From contig NZ_CP030261.1 in NCBI RefSeq assembly GCF_003312915.1, positions 1,178,001 through 1,242,000 on the forward strand: a stretch of 64,000 nt of DNA. The letters run 5' to 3'. Shown here piece after piece: positions 63,975-64,000 of this stretch. The notes beneath the pieces were generated by a model that saw nothing but the letters and a program-made list of their open reading frames with translations, was not told the origin of the DNA and ran no database searches. The stretch's first letter is position 1, and each line of letters opens with the position of its first letter. The stretch is from Flavobacterium fluviale. GTDB taxonomy: Bacteria; Bacteroidota; Bacteroidia; Flavobacteriales; Flavobacteriaceae. The position numbers were made by a program, and so were the translations under genes.

Positions 63975-64000
63975 TTTTGTCTTTTTGAGTTAGGATTTCA

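Overview
The window looks like chromosomal DNA of a Flavobacterium species (Bacteroidota, relatives of F. johnsoniae). The base composition is AT-rich. Many genes sit 10-25 bases behind an exact TAnnTTTG promoter box and lack Shine-Dalgarno sequences. Two secreted proteins end in type IX secretion (T9SS) sorting domains. There are TonB receptor, DUF5689, DUF3078, DUF2480 and DUF5683 genes, and an SDR-type L-threonine dehydrogenase of the kind known from Flavobacterium. The organism call is inferred from gene content.

Layout. 1-8.8 kb: the end of an ABC ATPase, an Old Yellow Enzyme, a Gfo/Idh/MocA oxidoreductase, a REP-like palindromic repeat, an MFS transporter, then a TonB-dependent receptor with its DUF5689 lipoprotein. 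8.8-16.7 kb: an accessory island with a LysM-like tail-anchored protein, a DUF4280 PAAR-like protein, a 949-residue OmpA-domain protein and three tandem paralogous lipoproteins. The island is followed by a decayed second copy of the 3' end of the DUF5689 gene. I read it as an orphan contact-dependent effector/immunity module. No type VI sheath or baseplate genes are in the window.

16.8-31 kb: hflX, then a long SUF iron-sulfur assembly region on the minus strand (sufA-like, sufB, sufC, sufD, sufS, sufE, a sufT-like DUF59 gene, then DUF2480 and DUF3078). It is interrupted by a YoeB/antitoxin pair with a flavodoxin-like reductase, by an oppositely oriented serine hydrolase with a 58-residue membrane protein, and by lipoprotein and GxxExxY genes. 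31-47 kb: a coiled-coil membrane protein, a metallo-hydrolase, a 1073-residue leucine-rich T9SS adhesin, an S8 protease, an M1 peptidase, a DUF418 membrane protein, threonine dehydrogenase, a lipoprotein overlapping mfd, and a DUF5683 protein. 47-64 kb: a GH97 glucosidase, an ACT-like protein, YraN, an LD-carboxypeptidase, an EEP-family nuclease/phosphatase, 3-hydroxyanthranilate dioxygenase, an HTH protein facing a ParE toxin killed by a nonsense codon, a class II cyclic-nucleotide phosphodiesterase, ALDH7, a PL1 pectate lyase preceded by palindromic operator-like sites, a Bax inhibitor-1 family protein, and nuoN.

Convergent genes are separated by bidirectional hairpin terminators. Several gene ends carry long intergenic palindromes, three of which share a core built on cgcaaagacgc. 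I saw no tRNA, rRNA, CRISPR array, integrase or insertion-sequence transposase.
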